From positions 254,917 to 318,916 of the forward strand of contig NZ_QGGU01000004.1 of the NCBI RefSeq assembly GCF_003148745.1: a stretch of DNA of 64,000 nt, in the 5' to 3' direction. Of the stretch, positions 7,484 through 18,200 are shown one piece after another. The stretch is from Pleionea mediterranea (GTDB lineage Bacteria > Pseudomonadota > Gammaproteobacteria > Enterobacterales > Kangiellaceae). A program made the translations under genes and the position numbers. The notes under the pieces are model-generated. The model had not been told where the DNA came from. It ran no database searches and saw only the letters and a list, made by a program, of their open reading frames with translations. How positions within the stretch are numbered: the stretch's first letter is position 1; each line of letters starts with the position of its first letter.

Positions 7484-9082
7484 TTATTGAAAAGGATTTA
7501 CTTTAAAGTCGCGCTTTAATGCACTGAGCAGCGCTTCGCGTAATTCGTTAACCGTCTGATAACGCTTGCTCATCTCTTTGTGCAAAGCCTTATTGACTAT
7601 TCTACTCGCACTGGCCGGTAAGTCAGCTCTGATTTTGCGAACCGGTTCATGTTTCTTGGTGGTTATATTTAGAGCAACCGTTGCCAGCGACTCACCCTTA
7701 AAGGGTAAGTGGCCGGTCAGCAGTTGGTAAAAGGTAACCCCAAGACTGAAAATATCACTGCGCTGATCAATTTTTTTACCCTGCACCTGTTCCGGTGACA
7801 TATAAAATGGACTGCCCAATATTGCCCCGGTTCGTGTTTTGCTTTGATCGGTTAAATGCGCAATACCAAAGTCGGTAATGATAACGGTTTGCTTGTCGTC
7901 ATCATAAATAATGTTGCCCGGTTTTATATCACGGTGAACCACGTTTTTCTGATGTGCGTATCCCAAACCGGCGGCAATTTGCAGCATCAATTGATACACC
8001 AGCGAAACGGGCAATAGTGTATCGGGCTTGTTGTGTTGATCCAGGGGGACACCTGTAAGCAAATCCATGGCGATAAAGGCCAGATCCTGCTCTTCGCCCA
8101 CATCGTAAATGGTAACAATGTTCGGGTGATTTAATTTACCGGCGGTTTCGGCTTCACGGAAAAAACGTTCGCGAGCCACTTGTTGATCCTGATCTTCAAA
8201 TTCTTTCGATAACGCCAAGGTTTTAATGGCCACTTCACGATTAATTGCCGGATCAACACCGCGGTACACCACACCCATGGCGCCTTTACCCAGAACACTG
8301 TCGATGCGATAACGCCCCAGTGTTGGCGGCTGCAATCCTTCCCCAGGCATCAACATGGTTTGATCCATAATGATGGTGCCACTCATATTGGGATTGGTTT
8401 GATGCATATGGGTTAACCGCTCGATTTTCATTTTACAATCTTTAAAGCCACGCTTTTGCAGCTCCAGCCATCGATAAATGGATATGGCCAGTTCGTATTC
8501 GCGCTTACGTTCGCAGGTTTCTGCCAGCAGGTAATTCAGTTCCAGCACATCGTGATTACGCTCGAGCTGTTTTAAAATATTCCAGGCGTCGGACAGTTGA
8601 TTAATTTCCTGAAAATGTTTGGCGGCAGCCACGCCCCATTGCTGGCGTGAATGCAATAAAGGTTTTAGGGGTGACTGGTGCAGTCTTTCGACAATGCCAA
8701 GCATTAAGGCAAGCGTTATAAAACTGCTTATTTCCAGTGCCGGAGTGATCATGGCAAATTGATGCAGACTCCACCAGAAAGCGCCCCACAGAGCTAACTG
8801 ACAAAGCAAAAAAATCAGCAGACTATTACTGAAACGTGCCCGAAAGGCAAAATAAAACAGAGGCGCAACAAGTAAGATCGACACCATAAGCAGCGGATCA
8901 TAATACAAAAAGGGCTCGGCAGACGGGGTATTTAATAACCCGGTAAGACGATTATAGGCCTCAGTAAAAATTGTGCTTTGCCAACGCAGCATCGCCAAAG
9001 CGGCGCAGCCGATAAAGTACACGGCTAACCAACCACTGGAGAGTGTCGATAATATATTCGGTGATCCGAGCCTTGAATGCAT
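7484..9082 (-). CDS. Membrane-anchored Ser/Thr protein kinase
   Basis: The 532-residue protein is built back to front compared with PknB: membrane segments first, kinase last. About four hydrophobic segments lie within residues 15-132, then a helical TPR-like linker (about 145-225), then the kinase domain from about 257. Kinase motifs are GKGAMG (265-270), VAIK (Lys287), HRDIKPGN (Asp385), DFG (Asp404) and SPEQVQG. Just before the kinase lies SGTIIMDQTMLM, with Thr236 and Thr242 in settings typical of FHA-binding autophosphorylation sites. It resembles CHASE2-type gammaproteobacterial kinases, but the extracellular loop between the first two segments is only about 30 residues, too small for CHASE2. 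It heads the kinase-phosphatase-FHA operon. Confidence 0.93.
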   Translation of the reverse strand: MHSRLGSPNILSTLSSGWLAVYFIGCAALAMLRWQSTIFTEAYNRLTGLLNTPSAEPFLYYDPLLMVSILLVAPLFYFAFRARFSNSLLIFLLCQLALWGAFWWSLHQFAMITPALEISSFITLALMLGIVERLHQSPLKPLLHSRQQWGVAAAKHFQEINQLSDAWNILKQLERNHDVLELNYLLAETCERKREYELAISIYRWLELQKRGFKDCKMKIERLTHMHQTNPNMSGTIIMDQTMLMPGEGLQPPTLGRYRIDSVLGKGAMGVVYRGVDPAINREVAIKTLALSKEFEDQDQQVARERFFREAETAGKLNHPNIVTIYDVGEEQDLAFIAMDLLTGVPLDQHNKPDTLLPVSLVYQLMLQIAAGLGYAHQKNVVHRDIKPGNIIYDDDKQTVIITDFGIAHLTDQSKTRTGAILGSPFYMSPEQVQGKKIDQRSDIFSLGVTFYQLLTGHLPFKGESLATVALNITTKKHEPVRKIRADLPASASRIVNKALHKEMSKRYQTVNELREALLSALKRDFKVNPFQ

Positions 9083-9284
9083 GCTGTGTTGTTATTAAAA
9101 GGATTGAGTGAGTAACACTTGAGCATAACTGATCATTGAGATTGTCTCAAAACATAAGCGCCGAATAATGAGCGAATTGTCGGGATATTTAATGATTGGG
9201 AGCAATCACCCGCAAAACTGATGTTTTAATAACCGATTCTTATCTATTCGCCGATCTGCCCGATGAAGTCTTGGCGAACTGATG

Positions 9285-9290
9285 TATAAT
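9285..9290 (+). promoter_or_regulatory. Candidate -10 box of the gpmI promoter
   Basis: A consensus TATAAT lies 47 bases upstream of the gpmI start in the gap between divergent genes. I see no good -35 hexamer 17 bases further up, so the promoter is tentative. Confidence 0.3.
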
Positions 9291-9337
9291 CGCGCAAACA
9301 TCATTCACTTTTTGTCAGTTAAGGTACACAGGTAATT

Positions 9338-10873
9338 ATGACGGCACCGATCAAACCCATGGTTTTATTGATTCTTGATGGTTGGGGGCACAGCACCGAT
9401 CCCGAAAACAACGCCATTATGGCGGCAAACACACCTAATTTTGATCGCCTGTGGCAGCAATCGCCGCACACTCTGATTTCCGGATCGGGACTCGATGTTG
9501 GTTTGCCCAGTGGGCAGATGGGCAATTCGGAAGTGGGGCATTTGAATCTGGGTGCCGGGCGTGTGGTTTATCAGGATTACACCCGCATTACCAAGTCGGT
9601 GGATGACAATACATTTTATGACAATGCCGCTCTGTGTGAAGCGGTGGATAAAGCGGTTGCGAAAAACGCAGCGGTTCATCTGATGGGGTTATTATCGCCC
9701 GGTGGTGTGCACAGTCATCAGGATCACATTTTTGCCATGGTAAAACTGGCGAAACAGCGCGGCGCAGACAAAATATACCTGCACGCGTTTCTCGACGGTC
9801 GTGATATGCCACCGCGCAGTGCGAAACAAGCGATTCAGGCGTTTGAGCAACAAGCAAAGTCAATTGGCGCCGGCCAAATTGCTTCCATTATTGGCCGATA
9901 CTACGCCATGGATCGCGATAAACGTTGGGATCGTATTGAGCAGGGGTACAACCTGATCACTCAGGCTGCTGCCGAATATCATTTCGATACTGCCGAGCAA
10001 GCGTTGGCTGCGGCTTATGAGCGCGATGAAAACGATGAATTTGTTAAAGCCACTACCGTGGGTGAAAAAGTAACCCTGGCTGATAATGACGCGTTGATTT
10101 TTATGAATTATCGCGCCGATCGGGCACGGCAACTGACCCGGACATTTTCTGAATCTGACTTTGATGGCTTTGAACGAAACGTTACACCAGCTCTATCGGC
10201 AATGGTAACGCTGACCCAATACGCGGCCGATATTGATGTGCCTGCGGCCTTTGAGCCTCTGAAGCATAAAAATGTTCTGGGAGATTATTTGCAACAACTG
10301 AATAAAACTCAGTTACGCATCGCAGAAACAGAAAAGTACGCGCACGTGACCTTCTTTTTTAATGGCGGTGTGGAGCAACCGTTTCAGGGAGAAGAGCGCA
10401 AATTAATCCCTTCGCCACAGGTAGCGACCTATGACTTGCAACCTGAAATGAATGCGCCCTTGATGGCGGATGAATTAGTCTCGGCGATTGAGTCGCAATC
10501 CTTTGACGTTATCATTGGCAATTTTGCCAACCCCGATATGGTGGGTCATACCGGAAAATTTGACGCAACCGTAAAAGCCATCGAAGCGATTGATACTTGT
10601 TTGGGTCGCATTATTGCTGCGTTAGATAAGGTAAGCGGCGAAATACTGATCACGGCGGATCATGGTAACGCAGAAAAAATGGCCGATGATGAAACCGGTC
10701 AGGCGCACACGGCCCACACCAGCGGTCCGGTTCCCTTTATTTATTACGGTCGAGACGCCGAGGTTGTGGTGAACGATGGTGTACTGGCCGACGTTGCGCC
10801 GACATTGCTGTCGATCATGGGGCTTGAAATTCCGTCAGAAATGACTGGGCGTCCAATTATGGCGTTGAAGTAG
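9338..10873 (+). CDS. gpmI: 2,3-bisphosphoglycerate-independent phosphoglycerate mutase
   Basis: GpmI interconverts 3- and 2-phosphoglycerate in glycolysis and gluconeogenesis using two manganese ions. The 511-residue length matches the family. Visible motifs are LLILDGWGH at the start, [17 protein letters not shown] with the phosphorylated Ser64, [49 protein letters not shown] and ITADHGNAE with metal ligands near the end. It is followed closely by envC and then an S41 peptidase and a YibQ-like deacetylase, the same neighbourhood as gpmI-envC-yibQ in E. coli. The TAG stop is followed within about 40 bases by envC. Confidence 0.98.
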   Translation: MTAPIKPMVLLILDGWGHSTDPENNAIMAANTPNFDRLWQQSPHTLISGSGLDVGLPSGQMGNSEVGHLNLGAGRVVYQDYTRITKSVDDNTFYDNAALCEAVDKAVAKNAAVHLMGLLSPGGVHSHQDHIFAMVKLAKQRGADKIYLHAFLDGRDMPPRSAKQAIQAFEQQAKSIGAGQIASIIGRYYAMDRDKRWDRIEQGYNLITQAAAEYHFDTAEQALAAAYERDENDEFVKATTVGEKVTLADNDALIFMNYRADRARQLTRTFSESDFDGFERNVTPALSAMVTLTQYAADIDVPAAFEPLKHKNVLGDYLQQLNKTQLRIAETEKYAHVTFFFNGGVEQPFQGEERKLIPSPQVATYDLQPEMNAPLMADELVSAIESQSFDVIIGNFANPDMVGHTGKFDATVKAIEAIDTCLGRIIAALDKVSGEILITADHGNAEKMADDETGQAHTAHTSGPVPFIYYGRDAEVVVNDGVLADVAPTLLSIMGLEIPSEMTGRPIMALK

Positions 10874-10908
10874 ATCTTTTGGTGGCCGGTTTGACAGTGC
10901 GATCCAGA

Positions 10909-12057
10909 ATGCGCTTTACAATACGAGCATTGCTGACCTCGGTACTGACCTTGTGCGTGTGTCAGGTATCTGTGCTACTGGCTGCCGAAAAAGAACAAAC
11001 CGAACAACAGCTGCAACAGGTTAAACAACAAATTAAACAGTTGCAGCAGCGGCTGGATAATAAGCGCAAACAATATTCCAGCGTTACACGTACCCTAAGA
11101 AGCACCGAAAAGAAAATTAACTCAGCAGCAAAAATTTTACGGGCCACCCGTTCGCAGATCGTCCGCGAAAAACAAACCCTAAAAAACAATAAAAAGCAGG
11201 AACTGCAACTCGAACGCAATAAAAGCAAGCATCAGGATATACTGGCGCATCAAATACGCAGCGCTTATTCCAGTGGTCGTCAGGAGTACCTGAAATTATT
11301 GTTGAATCAGGAGCAACCGGAAAAACTGGGTCGTATGTTCAGCTATTACGATTACTTGAATAAAGCACGCACCAAAAGCATTAAGGAACTGGGTGAAACA
11401 CTGGTTCAGTTAACACAGGTGCAAAAAGATATTCAGGCCAATATCAAAGAGCTGGCACTTTTGGAACAGGCTCAGGTTAAAGAGCAAAAACGCCTGTTGT
11501 CATTAAAAGAACAACGCAAAAAAGAAGTGAAGCAACTGGCAGCCAGCATTGCGTCACAAGATAAAAAGCTCAGCCATTTACGAGAAAATGAAGAAGAACT
11601 TGAATCGTTATTGCATCAGATGCAAAAGGCACTGGAACAGATTTTTCAGCAACAAAATCTCGAAGGATTGGCGAAATACAAAGGAAAATTAACCTGGCCG
11701 CTCAGTGGCCGGTTAGCACTTAATTACGGCGAGCCGATTAATCGCGGGATACGCAGTAACGGTATTCGTATTGCTGCCCAGGAAGGCAAAGATGTGGCTG
11801 CGGTATTTCACGGTCGAGTGGTATTCAGTGACTGGTTCCGCGGTTTCGGTTTGTTGGTGATTGTTGATCATGGCAAAGGCTATATGAGTTTGTATGGCAA
11901 CAATCAATCCTTGTTTAAAGACGTGGGCGACTGGGTTGAAGCCGGAGAAATGATAGCAAGCGTCGGCCAAAGTGGTGGCCAAAAAACGCCGGGACTCTAT
12001 TTTGAAATACGGCATCAGGGCAAAGCTCGAAATCCCATGCAGTGGATCCGCGGATAA
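10909..12057 (+). CDS. envC: Murein hydrolase activator EnvC (degenerate LytM)
   Basis: EnvC is a periplasmic coiled-coil protein that switches on cell-division amidases (AmiA/AmiB) at the septum. I favour ATG 10909 because it gives a compact signal peptide, MRFTIRALLTSVLTLCVCQV; starts at 10879 (TTG) or 10882 (GTG) are possible. After the signal come about 220 residues of Gln/Lys/Glu-rich coiled coil, then a LytM (M23) domain from about residue 265. The zinc-binding positions of active peptidases are replaced: SNGIRI stands where His and Asp should be, and SLYGN replaces the HxH motif. It should therefore be an activator and not a peptidase, as in E. coli EnvC. Confidence 0.92.
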   Translation: MRFTIRALLTSVLTLCVCQVSVLLAAEKEQTEQQLQQVKQQIKQLQQRLDNKRKQYSSVTRTLRSTEKKINSAAKILRATRSQIVREKQTLKNNKKQELQLERNKSKHQDILAHQIRSAYSSGRQEYLKLLLNQEQPEKLGRMFSYYDYLNKARTKSIKELGETLVQLTQVQKDIQANIKELALLEQAQVKEQKRLLSLKEQRKKEVKQLAASIASQDKKLSHLRENEEELESLLHQMQKALEQIFQQQNLEGLAKYKGKLTWPLSGRLALNYGEPINRGIRSNGIRIAAQEGKDVAAVFHGRVVFSDWFRGFGLLVIVDHGKGYMSLYGNNQSLFKDVGDWVEAGEMIASVGQSGGQKTPGLYFEIRHQGKARNPMQWIRG

Positions 12058-12759
12058 CCGTAGTTTTCGATTATTTTTAATATAATCAGTAAAAAATTAG
12101 GCTTCATCTTTCCTTGCCAATTAAAAGAGCTTTAGACAAACAATATAGTATAGCTTTGCCATAATTGTTTTTTGTTTTAGAGTGACTCAATTAAGCTCAA
12201 AATCATTCATACCGCACACATCCACTGGCATGGACGCCAGTGGAAGTTATTGTCAGCCATGGAAGGCTGTCAATAACGGTGTGTTGATAGGTATGAGTGA
12301 TTTTGAGGAACCCGTAGGGCTTAATTGTTGGAGCGTAGGGCCTTTTATTCCGGGCATCCTGCCCTCCACCTTTCAGGCCAGCTAACGCTGTTCAAATTCG
12401 TTCCCGACGAATTTGTGCCTTCTTTTTGGCTAAGCTACATGGATGTAGTGAATGCAGTTAATGCAGGAGCAATTAGCTGCCAGAAAAAGAAGGTCGCCCA
12501 GAAAGGCGAAACAAAGGCCATGAAATAAAAGTAGATGTTAATCTGTTTTTGGGATTTATATAATTAAAATATCGGCTGTTCAGTTAAATAGTGTTCTTTT
12601 TATTTCATATTCTGTGAGATCAACTCATACCTTATGGATATTATCTTATTAAAACCAAACCTCTTATTACCTTCAAAACGTTCTAATAAAATTAAAGGCA
12701 AGCACCTGTAGTTTGAACTATAGTGAAATTAGAGCGATGTAAACGTAGAGGTCAGTTAA
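12058..12759. other. 702-base intergenic region, no credible gene
   Basis: The gap between envC and the S41 peptidase holds the structured repeat at 12188-12519. Open frames of 67 residues occur inside that repeat, but they follow its palindromes and have no ribosome-binding site or recognisable sequence. The flanks (12058-12187 and 12520-12759) are AT-rich; I see no further element, though the promoter of the S41 peptidase must lie in the right part. Confidence 0.5.
12188..12519. repeat. Structured repeat element of nested hairpins
   Basis: The element has two branched domains. Domain 1 is closed by CAATTAAGC (12188-12196) with GCTTAATTG (12319-12327) and by a 15-base stem, 12199-12213 with 12290-12304. 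Inside are two hairpins with near-identical loops: CCACTGGC/GCCAGTGG around ATGGAC, and a 13-bp stem (12246-12258 with 12265-12277, one mismatch) around ATGGAA. Domain 2 is bracketed by GGCCTTT (12339-12345) and AAAGGCC (12513-12519). It contains GGGCA/TGCCC, CAAATTCGT/ACGAATTTG, a long CCTTCTTTTT stem (12418-12430 with 12479-12493) enclosing CTACAT-GG-ATGTAG, and TCGCC/GGCGA. This looks like a dispersed palindromic repeat or a non-autonomous mobile unit. Confidence 0.7.
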
Positions 12760-14145
12760 ATGGTTTGCTCCAGTCTGCGATGGTTAGCGGTTTCGATTTT
12801 AAGTGTTGGGTTTTTAACGGCATCTGCCAGTGAGAAGGATACCGAAAAAGCGGGTCACCCCGAAAAAGAGTCTCACCCTAAAAAACAGATCCACCCTGAA
12901 AAAGGGAACCCTTCTAAAAACGTTCAGCAAGCTGAACAATCAACCGAGGCCAATACGCACCTTGAGCCATCGTCGATTCCACTTGAACAGTTAAAAGCCT
13001 TTGCCGAAACCTACTGGCAAATAAAACAGTCTTATGTTGATCAGGTTGATGATAAGTCATTGATTGAAGGCGCCATCAACGGCATGTTGAAGTCACTCGA
13101 TCCTTACTCCGGTTATCTAAGCGAAGAGGATTTGCAAGATTTACAGGCATCATCCGATGGGGTTTATGATGGACTTGGGGTGGAAGTGGTGGCCGATAAT
13201 GCTCAGATTAAGGTGGTAAACACACTGGAAAACTCCCCAGCAGAGCGGGCAGGCATTAAAGCCAATGATGTGATCATTGCCATTAACTCAAACAATGTCG
13301 CCGAAGTGGGTACCGAAAAAGCCATCGATTCCATGCGCGGAAAAGCCGGAGAAAGTATTCGGCTGAAAATATTGGCGCAAGGTGTCGGCAAACCCATCGA
13401 CTTTGATCTGGTGCGAGAAACACTGGAAATGAAAAGCGTTAAATTGCATCAGTTGAACGACGGATACTGGCACATAGAGTTATCCATGTTTCAGCGCGAC
13501 AGTGGTTATGAGTTAGAAAAACTGTTGCTGGAGCAAACATCCGGTAAAGCGTTTAATGGTTTGATTCTGGATCTGCGTGATAATCCGGGCGGTGTATTAC
13601 GCGCTGCGGTGGACATTGCCGATCTGGCGCTGGATGATGGTGTTATCGTGTCAACCGCCGGGCGGGCGGATGACAGTATGCAGCGCTATTTTGCCAATCC
13701 GGGCGATGTGCTGGAGCAAATTCCGATGATTGTTTTGATTAATGAAGGTTCTGCTTCGGCGTCTGAAATTGTTGCCGGGGCTTTGCAGGATCACAAACGG
13801 GCCGTGGTGCTTGGTCACAAATCTTTTGGTAAAGGTGTGGTGCAGTCTATTTTGCCGATCCAACAAAACTCGGCCATCAAATTGACCACCTCTCGTTATT
13901 TCACACCAAAAGGCCGGTCCATTCATGGGGTTGGTATTATGCCGGATATTAATTTAAGTGATGAGCCGTTAAATGATGAACCTTTAAATAGTCAGTCGTT
14001 AAATAATGACTCGTTAAACAAAGACACTTTAAGCAATCAGGAAACACCCAACAGTAACCACACCGCAATTGATTTAACACCGCAGGATCCTGTGGTGCAG
14101 AGAGCCTTAACCTTGCTTGCCGAGCAAACGCAGCGTAAGCTCTAG
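12760..14145 (+). CDS. S41 family C-terminal processing peptidase
   Basis: This 461-residue periplasmic serine protease of the CtpA/Prc type degrades or trims proteins from their C termini. It has a signal peptide (first 24 residues, ending TASAS), a His/Pro/Lys-rich linker made of imperfect 6-residue repeats (HPEKE, HPKKQ, HPEKG), an N-terminal helical region, a PDZ domain starting GLGVEVVADNAQIKV, and the S41 core. The catalytic serine lies in GSASASEIVAGAL and the lysine in KSFGKGVVQSI. The tail after PDINL carries 5-residue repeats (DEPLN-DEPLN-SQSLN-NDSLN-KDTLS). It sits between envC and the deacetylase, consistent with a role in cell-wall remodelling, perhaps adjusting hydrolase levels. 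Confidence 0.93.
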   Translation: MVCSSLRWLAVSILSVGFLTASASEKDTEKAGHPEKESHPKKQIHPEKGNPSKNVQQAEQSTEANTHLEPSSIPLEQLKAFAETYWQIKQSYVDQVDDKSLIEGAINGMLKSLDPYSGYLSEEDLQDLQASSDGVYDGLGVEVVADNAQIKVVNTLENSPAERAGIKANDVIIAINSNNVAEVGTEKAIDSMRGKAGESIRLKILAQGVGKPIDFDLVRETLEMKSVKLHQLNDGYWHIELSMFQRDSGYELEKLLLEQTSGKAFNGLILDLRDNPGGVLRAAVDIADLALDDGVIVSTAGRADDSMQRYFANPGDVLEQIPMIVLINEGSASASEIVAGALQDHKRAVVLGHKSFGKGVVQSILPIQQNSAIKLTTSRYFTPKGRSIHGVGIMPDINLSDEPLNDEPLNSQSLNNDSLNKDTLSNQETPNSNHTAIDLTPQDPVVQRALTLLAEQTQRKL

Positions 14146-14170
14146 GCAAATTAATTAACAACGAAAAATA

Positions 14171-15046
14171 ATGCTAAAACAGTTTTCTCTGTTGGCTTGC
14201 TTTTGCTTAGCCAAGGCAAGTCTGGCCGCCGATTTAGACATCATCATCCCTGAGTTTCCAGAAGATCACGCGATCCAGTTTGATACATACCCACAACAGG
14301 ATACCAGTACGTTTATAAAGGGCTCAGAGCTGTTAGCCAATACCGAATCACTGATCCGTCAATCGCTAAAACCGAAAGTGATATTGATTATTGATGATCT
14401 GGGGGATAACTACCGACTGGCCAAGCGCATTGTCGATTTACCGGCAAAGATCAATCTGGCGTTTTTACCGAATACACCGTTTGCCAAAAAACTTGCGCAG
14501 CAAGGCTATCAAAAAGGCCACGATATCATGCTGCACTTTCCCATGGAGGCCACCACACGGCCAGATCTGTTAGGAAAAGGCGCATTAACCCATCAGCATT
14601 CAAAAGAACAGGCGGAGCAGTTATTTCAGGCCAATCTTGAGCAAATCCCACATGTGGTTGGCTTTAATAATCATATGGGCAGCCTGATGACACAATCCGC
14701 CGATCATATGCGTTGGGTGATGGATTATGCCGCCAGACGAAATCTGTTTTTTGTTGACTCAAGAACTATTGCCTCATCGGTGGCGATCGATCAGGCTTTG
14801 CAGCAGGGTGTACCATCACTGGGTCGTGATGTGTTTCTGGATCCCGTATCGGACTCGATAACGTCCGAGCAACAGCTAATGCGTGCACTGTCTATTGCCG
14901 ATAAAAAAGGCCAGGTTGTAGTGATAGGACATCCTTATCGCAGCACCATTGAGCTGCTAGAACGTGAGTTGCCCTTTATCGCACAGCACTATCAATTGGT
15001 TACTGTGAGTGAGTATTGGCAATCGAATCAAAAGGCTATTAATTAG
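14171..15046 (+). CDS. Divergent polysaccharide deacetylase family protein (YibQ-like)
   Basis: The 291-residue protein has a short signal peptide and the PF04748 fold: KVILIIDDLGDNY near residue 74, INLAFLPNTPFAK, GHDIMLHFPMEA, GFNNHMGSLMT, FFVDSRTIASS and VVIGHPYRSTIELL. The paired Asp and the His residues at these positions match the metal-binding core of the divergent deacetylase superfamily. YibQ proteins accompany envC in many gammaproteobacteria and are assumed to act on a periplasmic or cell-wall polysaccharide, but the substrate is not established. The gene starts 25 bases after the S41 peptidase and is probably co-transcribed. Confidence 0.92.
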   Translation: MLKQFSLLACFCLAKASLAADLDIIIPEFPEDHAIQFDTYPQQDTSTFIKGSELLANTESLIRQSLKPKVILIIDDLGDNYRLAKRIVDLPAKINLAFLPNTPFAKKLAQQGYQKGHDIMLHFPMEATTRPDLLGKGALTHQHSKEQAEQLFQANLEQIPHVVGFNNHMGSLMTQSADHMRWVMDYAARRNLFFVDSRTIASSVAIDQALQQGVPSLGRDVFLDPVSDSITSEQQLMRALSIADKKGQVVVIGHPYRSTIELLERELPFIAQHYQLVTVSEYWQSNQKAIN

Positions 15047-15261
15047 CTCCAAGCCCCGGTTTTATTGTTTTGACAGGTTTAATGGTGGTTTTTTCAAATT
15101 AAGTCACAGCAATCTTAATCCCTAAAACATCCAACCCTGACATTATTCAATTCCCCGATCTTTGACTGTGTGAATATTGCGCATTAACCACTCGAACTTT
15201 GCGTTTACCAAGCAACTAATATTATGATGCAGGCATATAAAAGCAAAATAAAGTGCAGGTT

Positions 15262-18200
15262 ATGAATCGGAAAAAGGTTAATATTTTTACCGCTGTTGGT
15301 ATTGCATCATTCGCTGCGATAGCCTCGCAGTCAGTCGCGTCTAAGTCATTCAAGCCAGTGGTTGCAACAAATAAGGTTGAAACGACTAAGGCTGCGACTG
15401 ATAACAAAGTTCTGGTGATGGCGCCCGGTCAGTATTCAGGATTTAAACAAGCCGATGAACAACAGTTGTTGGCGTTTGTCCAGCAACAGCAACAATTACT
15501 GGGATTGAATTCTGCTGCATGGTTAAAGCTCGGCACGGTTAAACACAGCCTTTTGGGTACCCACTATCATTTTAAACAGGAAGTTAATGGTATTCCTGTA
15601 TGGAACGGCGGTTTAACCATTTCTGTGAACAAAAACACTGGCGATATTAGCAAGGTGTACCGTTTTACTCACTCATTTTCTGATCAAGCCGTTGCCAATG
15701 CTGAAGCGTCTGTAGCGACAAAAAACTTAACACCCATGCAGGCACTTGAACGCAGCTGGTCATTTTTTCAGCCCACTGGCAAGTTGCTAGCTAAGCCAAC
15801 AACGGAGCTTGTTTATATTAAAACAAGAGGCTCGTTGATATTAAGTTATGTTAATTCGTTTGATCTAACGGCCCCCGGTGGAAGTTGGCAGCAAATTATT
15901 GATGCCAGTAGTGGCAAAGTGCTGGAAACCAATCGACTGGATGTGCCGAAAAAGCCAACAAAAATTTATCAGCTTGCCCGAGATAATAAGTTAGAGCCAT
16001 TTGAGCGCAAGAACAACAGCATCACATTGGAGCAGGCTTTAAGCGAGTTAAAACAGCAGACACTAAAACAACAATCCGATAATCAACCATCCGCTTACGC
16101 TAATTTGGTCGATGCCACCGGGCTAGTATTTGATCCTGATCCACGCACAACCTTAAATGATGAGAACCTTTCTCACCGTGCTGCTGATTCGACATTCGAT
16201 CAGGCATACTTTACCCAAACCTTGAGGGATGTAACCTTGGATCAGGGCGTGTATTCGCTGGTAGGTCCATATGTTCAAATCATAGATTTTGAAGCACCAG
16301 AAACACGACCCAGCACTACCAATGATGGTAACTGGACCAGTAAGCGTGGCGAAGCGCCTTTTTATGATGTGATGTCTTATTTCCATATCGATCAAAGTCA
16401 GCGATACATACAATCATTAGGTTTTACCGGTGAAACAGCCATTCAAAACACCTCAATTGAAGTGGACAGTGATGGGCAAAACGGTATCGATAACTCTGCG
16501 TATTTTCCCGGCAACAATAGACTATCTTTTGGCCACGGTGGTGTGCCCGATAACGAAGATGCAGATGTTATTTTGCATGAGTATGGCCATGCCATTCAAT
16601 TCGATATTAACCCTAACTGGCAATATGGTGACACAGGTGCCATAGGTGAAGGCTTTGGTGACTATTGGGCCGGCTCTTACAGTTACTCGACGCCTAATGG
16701 TCAATCGCTTCGTCCTGAGTGGGTTTATACCTGGGATGGCCATAATGAGTTTTGGGATGGCCGTGTTCTTGATCAGGTGGATTATCAATACGATCCTTCT
16801 GAAACTTATGGACCACACGAGCTGGTAAATGGGGAATTGAGTGATGAGCTCTGGTCGACCCCTTTATTTCAGTCACTGGTTGAACTGATTAATATGGGGC
16901 AGACCCGTGAAGAAGTGGATACGATTGTTCTGGAGTCGCACTTTGGTCTTGGCGCAGGGGTGCGTATGCCAGAAATGGCACAATCAACCTTGCAGGCCGC
17001 GGTTGCTTTGTTCCCCGACGGCCCACACGCGTCGGTGTTTTTTAAATGGTTTACTCAAATGAATATTGTTTCTGAGCAACCAATGGAAAGAAAGGATTTA
17101 GTGTTTGAGCAGGCCGGTGCAAATGGCGCGGCCGATCCCGGCGAAACCGTGGCTTTTAAAGTGCCTTTGTTAAATGATAATCCGGTCAGTGCCACCAATG
17201 TGGCTGCCAGCTTATCCTCTTCAACCAATGGTGCCGTTGTTGTTCAAGGCGACGTTTCCTATCCGGATATTGAGGCCTATGCAACACGTTCAAATACTGA
17301 AAATTTTGAGTTGACGGTTCCTGCAACCCTTACTTGCGGCTCGACTTTTAATGTCAGCATGGACGTTGAATATCAATTACAGACAACAACGCCATCGGAT
17401 AAATCTGAGCAGTTAAATTTTGAAGTCTTTACTGGTCGCCGGGAGTTGGTTAGTACCGGCAGTGAAGCCAGCTTTGCCATTCCGGATAATGACGCGGATG
17501 GTGTGTCTTCGGTAATTACCGTTGAAGGTGCTGGCATGCAGGTTGATGATAATTTTAGTGTCGATGTTAATATTAATCATGGCTATGTTGGGGACTTAAC
17601 CGTCACATTGATTTCTCCAGAAGGTACCCGCGTAAACTTAACGGTGCTGGATGGTGACAACGGCAGTGAAGATTTAATCGGTAACTTTCCCGCTGATTTT
17701 ACCCCTGCAGAAAGTCTATCTGTTTTTGATGGTGAAGATTTAAATGGCGACTGGACTTTGACTGTTGTGGACGGCGCCGCTGAAGATGAAGGAATGCTCA
17801 ACAGTTGGCAGCTTAATTTATCTTCCGAGTCAGAGTGTGAGAAGCCATTAGAAAAAAGGGAGCTTGTGTTTGAACAGGCTGGTGCAAATGGTTCTGCTGA
17901 TCCTGGTGAAATGGTTGCCTTTAAGGTGCCTCTATTCAATGGTAACCCAGCCAGTGCTACGAATGTGACGGCCAGTTTATCATCGTCAACCAACGGTGTG
18001 GTTGTAACTCAGGCAGATGTTAATTATCCAGAGATAGAGCCTCAGTCGACACGTTCAAACACCGAAAGTTTTGAGTTAAGTGTTCCAGAAACATTAACTT
18101 GTGGGGCGTCTTTCAATGTCAATATGGATGTTGATTATGAGCTGGATATAACAACCGCATCGACAAAATCAGATCAAATCAATTTTAAAATATTTACAGG

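Noticed and set aside
6337-9082. Kinase-phosphatase-FHA genes as part of a type VI secretion locus
   Set aside because: No Tss, Hcp, VgrG or ClpV gene is present on either side; the neighbours are gpmI and hypothetical genes.
10882-12057. EnvC-like protein as an active M23 endopeptidase
   Set aside because: The zinc ligands of LytM peptidases are replaced at both motifs, as in non-catalytic EnvC activators.
12182-12528. Two overlapping 67-residue reading frames as genes
   Set aside because: They lie within the nested hairpins of the structured repeat, have no ribosome-binding site and encode sequence without recognisable protein character.
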